Shown here in pieces: positions 57,978 to 64,000 of a DNA stretch of 64,000 nucleotides. A program made the translations under genes and the position numbers. The stretch covers positions 124,001 through 188,000 of the forward strand of contig NC_049566.1 in the NCBI RefSeq assembly GCF_013368755.1. The letters run 5' to 3'. Within the stretch, counting starts at the first letter, position 1. Each line of letters starts with the position of its first letter. Below the pieces are notes generated by a model. It saw only the letters and a program-made list of their open reading frames with translations. It ran no database searches and had not been told where the DNA came from. This DNA comes from Talaromyces rugulosus (taxonomy: Eukaryota > Ascomycota > Eurotiomycetes > Eurotiales > Trichocomaceae).

Positions 57978-58352
57978 TGCGGCTCGTACTGTTACCCTCG
58001 GGTGGATAGTATTAGCCATAGTTCTCAGTCCTCCAAGTTGCATCGACCAAGGAAACGCATACAGTACTCTACCGAAGAAGAAAAGCTCCTTATTGAGCTG
58101 AAAAGGAAACAGAATCTCCCATCGCCCGATATCGCAAATCATTTCCCAGGAAGAAAGATCAGTACGCTGCAAGTCCATTATTCCACGAAACTGAAGGATC
58201 GAGAGGAAGGAACCTCCAACGCGAATCACGACCAGGGAGAAGAATGCTGCTCGGTAAACCCATCCCTCCAATCCACCGAAGATAACACTCCCCGTCAGCG
58301 GTATGGTTTGCGTTCGAATAGACGCTCACCAGATCGCTATGCTCTGGAATAG
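57978..58352 (+). CDS. Small Myb/SANT-like DNA-binding protein or fragment
   Basis: A frame open from 57978 to the stop at 58350-58352 contains RKRIQYSTEEEKLLIELKRK, then LPSPDIANHFPGRKISTLQV and HYSTKLKDRE. This is the Myb-like module common in ascomycetes (YT.EED..L..LK...L....IA..FPGR...SLQVRYSTKLK). There is no ATG in frame before the domain, so either an upstream exon exists (an acceptor TGGATAG occurs at 58003-58009) or the gene has lost its start. The tail is polar and ends RYALE. Confidence 0.5.
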   Translation, partial: CGSYCYPRVDSISHSSQSSKLHRPRKRIQYSTEEEKLLIELKRKQNLPSPDIANHFPGRKISTLQVHYSTKLKDREEGTSNANHDQGEECCSVNPSLQSTEDNTPRQRYGLRSNRRSPDRYALE

Positions 58353-58402
58353 GTCAGTAGCCGAAGTCTATCTTGGTCTGTGTCGCTCATAATTAAGATA
58401 TT

Positions 58403-58675
58403 CGTGACGGCTGAACCTGAGGCTATCCCCAAGGGTAGGAGCGGCCTCGTGGCCGGATGGGAGGCCTCAGGCAGGAAGGGCATCAACCCTAACCCGCGGT
58501 GCCAGATCTGGGGATAGCCTCACCCCGGGGCCATAAGGGGTCAAGCTGGTTACCTAAGCACACAAGATAAAACCTTCCCGCAGGTCCTGGTAGTTAGATT
58601 CCTTTCCCATGCTTGTTGTTTTAGAGAATCGCACCCCTAGATAGGAATCGAATATCTTTGGAAAAGGCACGTCAC
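58403..58675 (+). mobile_element. Probable second solo LTR
   Basis: A 273-bp segment begins CGTGACGGCTG and ends GGCACGTCAC. It is flanked on both sides by ATATT (58398-58402 and 58676-58680), as expected for a 5-bp target duplication. Its ends and the internal word ATAGGAATCGA match the element at 45900-46152, which begins TGTGACGG and contains ATAGGAATCGA shortly before its end. Compared with that element the first T is a C, so the ends are imperfect. GC-rich interior, no gag-pol. Confidence 0.6.
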
Positions 58676-58879
58676 ATATTTTGATTTTATGCTTCATAGT
58701 AAATAAACTATGTTTACCATACAACCTATTCTACGATCACACCATTAGAACTTATATCATAGACTGTGGGATGGCTTATAGAGCCATTAAATCTTACGTA
58801 CGATGTAACACTTCTGAATAAATAGCAATAGCTTCAAATTCAATAAGTCATAAGTGTTCTGTTCTTCTCTCTGTCTAGA

Positions 58880-58982
58880 TGAGGCCCCGACGCGGTCTAT
58901 ATAACCCCTTGATAGACGAGGTCACGTGCACATCCTTGCTTCGCGACGTGCCAGGAATCTCGATTGCATTAACGATCCGACA
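58880..58982 (+). repeat. Dispersed 104-bp repeat, copy 2
   Basis: Counterpart of 48501-48604. Identical blocks are TGAGGCCCCGACGCG at the start and ATCTCGATTGCATTAACG near the end; the middle shares CCCCT, GAG(A/G)TCAC(A/G)TG and similar length. It lies 205 bp right of the probable second LTR. Confidence 0.65.
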
Positions 58983-59100
58983 TAGACAATAGTATTTTCT
59001 ATTTCTTATATATATAGTTAGTTATCGAACTCCTTAAGTGAAAAGAGTGGAGAATTTTTCTAAATGCGGATAGTGTGGTTAAGAGATTTTGCGCTTGTAT

Positions 59101-59548
59101 TTATTCTGGCTGTGGTTGGTTACTAGAAGTGCCAGCTTCATTAACCCTTGCCCCTAAGGAAAATGCTAGATCTCGTCTTCCTATTGCATGAAGAGAAACC
59201 GTCATACCCACATGATGTGTAGCATTTTCACTCATGTTAAATGGATTGACATCTACTCCAGTATCAATTACGCGACGAATTCTCCCTGTAAATAGGCGTG
59301 AACACTGGCTATGGACATGTTTTGCGTTCGAACTCTGTGCAGGTTTGATAAATATCCAAGCCAGTTTCAGGTTTCCAGTTTCTGTTGCAGGAATGTAGGG
59401 CACAATTGGATTCACTAAGTTTGTCTTCCAACTTGGCAATCTCCCGGACCATTCGAGCGTGGTTTTTCTCGTAGTAAGCCCTGAACTCGACGGGACCGAG
59501 ATTCGGGTTACGCTTGAAGAAGAGCAAAAATGCGTTATTTAGGCACAT
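59101..59548 (-). pseudogene. EthD-like domain fragment
   Basis: The start at 59548 gives MCLNNAFLLFFKRNPNLGPV and FRAYYEKNHARMVREIAKL, close to the first strand and helix of EthD-type (PF07110) proteins, small dimeric ferredoxin-fold enzymes or accessory proteins. After REIAK the expected domain does not continue in either open frame (one ends at 59309; another runs PSWKTNLVNPIVPYIPATET to 59101). Either introns are unrecognised or the gene is broken. Confidence 0.35.
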
Positions 59549-59965
59549 TTTGGGGTATATGTCTAGCCAGTGCCCCAAGCAGATGTGGTAGGTATTTCTC
59601 TTGAAGAGTAGGAAAGTAGCGTTAGGAGCGGTTATATTCACAGGATGCGTAAAAATCACAGTATTTTCGTGGGCGCACCTGATGCGAGAAAGCAGTCTCA
59701 TTTAAACTTACATGGGGGCATTATTAGATTCCCAACAGTCTATATACATGTGTTATTCGCACTGTTCTTGCCCAGTTTGCTTGAAATTTTACGCGCATTA
59801 TACGTTTTCTTTGGTGGCCGAATGTGCAGGTGATTATTTGGTTACTCTAAAAGCTACTAGGGTACCGTATGTTGACGCTCAGCTTGCTACATGAATACAG
59901 ACTGTACATATCTAAATAATTGGCGTCATTCTAACGTGATTGCAACCTCCTGTGTCTATTTTTTA

Positions 59966-62533
59966 TTATTGGGTTTCTTGAGGCACCTCGCCCAAAGGCC
60001 GAGGAAATCCCGACGCATTTGCCGTGGGCGTGATGCCCCACCAATTTAAATCTAGAATCTCTGCATCATCGTGTTCCAAAAAGGTGTTGTGAAACCCTGA
60101 CTGAAATCCATAATGTAGAGTATGTAAAAGATGATTTTCTGTATCGGCTTTTCGTAGTGAGGAAACATGTCCGTCATCTAGGACAGCAGGGTAAGAATCA
60201 TCATGTATGCTACCAGACTCGTTTACGCCTCGAAGTGATAGAGTCTTGGGTACGGCACTATCGTAACGGTAGTGGGTTGTTCGTTTTTCCGCGGTGTGGT
60301 TGGGATGAGATGGAGTATACCAAGGGTACATGGGCGAGGTGATAGAGTCTAGGACTGCATGTTGACCCATTTCAATTGATTCATTCAGCTTCACCGCCTA
60401 TTATTACGTTAACAACAGAGTGAATAGGTGCCAAATCGTGTGGCAACGAGACATACCATGACGCGCAATGGCTTCCAGTAGAGGCTCAAAACTTCCAGCA
60501 CCGTCCGGACGGAGCTCATCTCATCCGAATCCATACCTGGGGTGTGTAATGATTGATTCGTAGACCTTGCAGACTGCACGTTATTCTTATACACCTACAA
60601 CAACCGCTATGTAATCAGCACGGTCCGGATGAATATGAAGAAAACGGATTTCACTTCTATCCCTTGAGGCTTTCAGAGCCAGAAAAGAAAAGGGTGAATC
60701 AGAAGCCTCATTCGAAAAGTATTTAGAAGGAGCAAAAGAAAGAAGAAAAGAAAATAAACATGACAAACAAGATACTAAGATAATGATACAATTGTGCCAC
60801 GGGCTACGTACCACAAACACGCTGCCTGCCATGAAAGCTCCATAACCGAGAAAGGGCCATAGCCTCGTTATGTCTAAATTATTTCTAATAAATTGGCGCA
60901 AAAGCCTCGCAAATGCAGTGGCCTGCTCGAGAACTATATCAGCGTTGTTCGGAGTCGGTTCTCTTGAACATCGCAGGCACCCAGAACAACCTGAGAGAAT
61001 CGGAACCATAGAGGCATGCAAAAGCAGTCGGCTGACGAAGTAAACAGAGTAGATATTGGTAATGAGCTCAATGCTCTCGTTGTACGATTCTGCCCGGGCG
61101 CAGAGGTCGATGAACGGCCAGTCGATATGGTGCTCAATAAGCTCGAGGATATCGAAGAACGAGCTGCGTTGGTTCATTCTTTGAGTGTCATGATGCGAAT
61201 GGGATTCAGCCAAGAATTCCTGAACTTTGGCCCTATGTAAGTAATTTCGATCAGCTATGATTAATTATAGTCAAAACTATGTAGTATGTGCGTGGAAATT
61301 GAAAATGGGGCTTCACTGATGTCACGGAGCCGAAGAAGTGGAAGGTAAAGAAATAGCTCACCAAACCCGCAAAATTTTGACGAGTTCTGCCATTAATGAG
61401 CCTGGAAACTGCTCAGATTGGGTTCCATCTATCAGAATAGTCCGAGAACTCGTTTCCCAGGCACCGTCCATCTTCTGGCCGAGCATGAGCTCTACGCCTA
61501 GCCCTGGCTTCCTTTTCTCAAATTTTGCCGGTAGCGGCAAACCCGCAACGTTGTCCCATGTGCTGGAGGGTTCTAACCGCGATCCACCAATACACAAAGT
61601 GCACCAACTAGCCCAAAAGCATCGTCTCTTCATCTCGTGGTCGAACTGTATGTTGCAATTGGCTGATGAAGAAGATGAAACGTCGTCGAGCAACCTATCG
61701 TATCCCAGGAGGGGATTTAATCGGTACGCCAGAGAAGCATGAATGACGGCACGTTGAGTCTCGTTGCGCGAGAAATAATAAAACTGCAGTACTTGAAGCG
61801 TCTGGATAATCACGAGCGTGGGCTCATCAGCGTAGGAGAGGACTTGCTGGCTCGCGGAACGCGCCCACGACCACGACTTTTGCAAAAGGGTCTGCACGGG
61901 CAGTATCCTGATGTACTCTTTGTATGGTGTATCAAATTGCTCTAGGAAAATGGCTGCATGGGCGTAAATAGCACGCAGCAGATAGTCTGGTAAATCATTC
62001 TGCAGGTAGAGTTGAAAAGTCACTGTTTTATGAAATAGTAATGTCGAGTTGTAGACTTGCTTGAAATATATTTCTAAGAGCAGTAGTCCAACCTCTGTAG
62101 AAGGCAAATCGGTTGTCTCAACGTCGATAGGATTGTCAGAGTTGGGAGAAGCGTCATGACTGTCTTCTTTACTGAACACATTGGCATGGCGCCTGTTGTT
62201 CGATTTGTTGACGATAGAAGATTCGGACGGACCAACAATCTCATCACCACCATCCCGCAGCAAAGCATTTGCCCTTTGCTTTGCCCTCGCCCTAGCCTGA
62301 CTCGTCTTCTGTGCAATGCGTCTGCGGTCAGGGGCTGAAGGGTAATGGCAGGCGGCTCCATGCTGACGACACCGCACGCACGAGGGTAGCTCGCGATTAC
62401 ACTTCAGCTTCTGGGACCGACATCGCAGGCATGACACAGTTACCTTTCCAGCTCCGGGGGGCACCTGTGACGGCAGTGTCGCAGCATGGCCTGTAGGCGG
62501 AAGATCGTTTTCCATGTCTGCCGGTTGGTTCAT
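59966..62533 (-). CDS. Zn2Cys6 transcription factor with fungal-specific domain
   Basis: 720-residue regulator in four exons (62533-61362, 61232-60812, 60594-60457, 60397-59966; 2163 bp). The zinc cluster near residue 30 is complete (VSCLRCRSQKLKCNRELPSC then VRCRQHGAAC). The middle-homology domain includes LLLEIYFKQVYNSTLLFHKT, LLRAIYAHAAIFLEQF, and the signature EMKRRCFWASWCTLC. Intron 1 (129 bp) joins RVW to AKVQEFLAES in phase; intron 2 (217 bp) is unusually long; intron 3 is 59 bp. The C-terminus is polar and disordered-looking. No adjacent intact target gene suggests its pathway. Confidence 0.85.
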
Positions 62534-64000
62534 TGAGATAAAGGCATACCAGTATCCGATGAGCTGGGCAGAAAAGGACCGCGCGCTGAGCAGTCCGTAA
62601 CCCGGCGAGCAGCCGTATCATCAGGACAAGCGTCTGTAATATAGGCAGTCCGAACCAGAAGAGGGCTATGCAATACTCTCCCGTCAACACTCCGCTTCTA
62701 TACAAGGCTGCAGAGCAATGTGGCCGGGACATCATGGCCAGCTTCCAGAACAAAGAAGCCGTAGCACTAGAGTGGATTAGAGGCAATACCTCATGATGCG
62801 TGTCAGCAACAAGCTGCCCACCTGAGAGTTGTAAATTGGGGGCGTGTGGCATCTAGTAGGGTAAAGAGTTGTCCGTGTATACCAACCAACGTGACCATTT
62901 CTAATTCGCTGGCGGAGATGCCTTCGGCAAGCCTATCGACGCCAACGATCGATGTCAGTTGGCTGGCCTACAGAGTAAGTGTTAGATTTAGTGCGGTAAT
63001 TTTACCCGTAAATTATAGCTTGAAACGATTAGAACAAGTTGTTGGATTATAGATTAATACACCTCGCCGAGTTAAAATCGATTCGGTGCCTACATGGGGT
63101 CGGTTAGAAGTGATATATCATGTCGGACCAATTAGCCATTGCCACGTATTAGATGGGGTGTTGGGAATCTCCAATATAGGAGACATCGCCCTCTATGGAA
63201 AACTTCAAGAATTGACAATCATATCACATACATATCAGGTGCAGATAACCGTAATATCCAACACATGTCCACCTAGGGCGCATTCTAGGGCTTAACCGCT
63301 TGGCTAATCAAAAAGACCACGATGTGGAGTCGCAAGACTCCACACTGCACTCGCTTATGTAGCCGTAATCTGGAACATGAATCATGACAGTGACACAAGT
63401 TGGCATGAATTATATGTTGATTTCTTGTAGTGGACAAAGTTGCACTCAATGTACTAGGCACTCAATTTACTAGAAGGAATGTCCTCAATTTTGAAGATAG
63501 CAAGCCCCTGATTATGGAACGTGTTTCTATCAAATTTTCACCTAGTTGGGGTTGACTAGGCGGCGACTCAGTGTCTCCAATAAAAGAAGGCGGGGTTTCC
63601 AGTCCAGAGCCTCTGCTCTGGGCTAGGCTTGGCCATGGGACGCGCCTAAGGCAAGCGTACGTAGCTTGCGCCGATAACCCCTAGTACAGGCCGGGCGGTT
63701 GGGTCCATCTTCTCCGCGTTCACACGACCATCCCAACTCACTCCGCTATCTCTCCCGCGCACATGGGCTTGCCTGTGAGACAAATCTTGGAGGTGGACCC
63801 TAATCTAGTAGCAATGCTCGTATTCTATAGACCCGATCCCTTTGCGGTAAAAATGATCTCACCTCTGTCCGATCCCAGTCTGGTCCCTAGCAAGCAAACA
63901 GTGTTTTCCACAATGGATGAATCACGGAGACAGCTATTTAGGATTCACAATGTCGAGCCATTAAGCAGTTCTCTTGTTCCTGCTGTACTAGAACTTCCAA
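62534..64000. other. Gene-poor right end
   Basis: About 1.5 kb. No gene is supported. A GC-rich patch at 63590-63780 contrasts with AT-rich DNA around 63000-63250 and could be a repeat fragment. A perfect hairpin is annotated separately. Confidence 0.35.
63323..63344 (+). repeat. Perfect 9-bp hairpin with GCAA loop
   Basis: TGTGGAGTC, loop GCAA, GACTCCACA. As RNA it would be a 9-bp stem closed by a GNRA tetraloop. No poly-T tract follows, so it is not an obvious polymerase III terminator. Its role is unknown. Confidence 0.5.

Noticed and set aside
57768..58271. 167-codon open frame on the minus strand
   Set aside because: It overlaps the plus-strand Myb-like frame, has no domain and reads like the shadow of that coding sequence.
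1..64000. tRNA genes, rRNA genes, CRISPR arrays, telomere repeats
   Set aside because: No cloverleaf-forming segment with a GTTCRANNC box, no rRNA core sequence, no spaced identical repeats and no TTAGGG runs were seen.

Overview
The window looks like nuclear DNA of a filamentous ascomycete (Pezizomycotina, most likely a Eurotiales mould such as Aspergillus or Penicillium). The genes are single transcription units with short introns of about 40-80 bp, GT(A/G)-type donors and CTRAY-type branch points. The families present (siderophore transporter, Zn2Cys6 regulators, Clr5-ankyrin protein, deuterolysin) are typical of that group. Gene models below were built by hand from splice sites and reading phase; every model described as phase-consistent sums to a multiple of three. 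I could not run similarity searches, so family names rest on recognised motifs and remembered family sequences.

Layout. 0-24 kb is mostly intact metabolic and transport genes: the 5' part of an M35 metalloprotease; a Zn2Cys6 regulator divergent from a siderophore-iron transporter; a peroxisomal D-amino-acid oxidase divergent from an S9 peptidase, followed by a convergent S12 (beta-lactamase-fold) hydrolase; a glutathione transferase with two in-frame stops; a small dehydrogenase; and an intracellular alpha-xylosidase divergent from a sugar porter, with two XlnR-type sites between them. 24-40 kb holds an arylsulfotransferase, a ferric reductase truncated at its 5' side with decayed pieces upstream, an Nramp metal transporter, a secreted carboxylesterase and an NmrA-like protein, separated by AT-rich gene-poor DNA.

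40-59 kb is a decayed accessory region. It carries remnants of an M16 protease, a DHA1 drug transporter, a carnitine acyltransferase-like protein, a dynamin, a Zn2Cys6 regulator, ankyrin proteins, a MADS box and a DHA2 transporter. A solo LTR has a perfect 5-bp target duplication, a second LTR-like element is likely, and a 104-bp dispersed repeat occurs twice. The most unusual locus is at 43.3-44.9 kb on the minus strand: a chain of good splice sites delimits exons of 8-38 nt, followed by an intron-dense zinc-knuckle segment. 59-64 kb holds an EthD-like fragment and a complete Zn2Cys6 regulator, then sequence without a recognisable gene.

Working together (inference): D-amino-acid oxidase, S9 peptidase and S12 hydrolase could release and oxidise D-amino acids from peptides or peptidoglycan. 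Alpha-xylosidase and sugar porter would import and split xyloglucan-derived alpha-xylosyl-glucose. The siderophore transporter, ferric reductase and Nramp protein form a loose iron/manganese theme, supported by two exact SreA-type GATA motifs.
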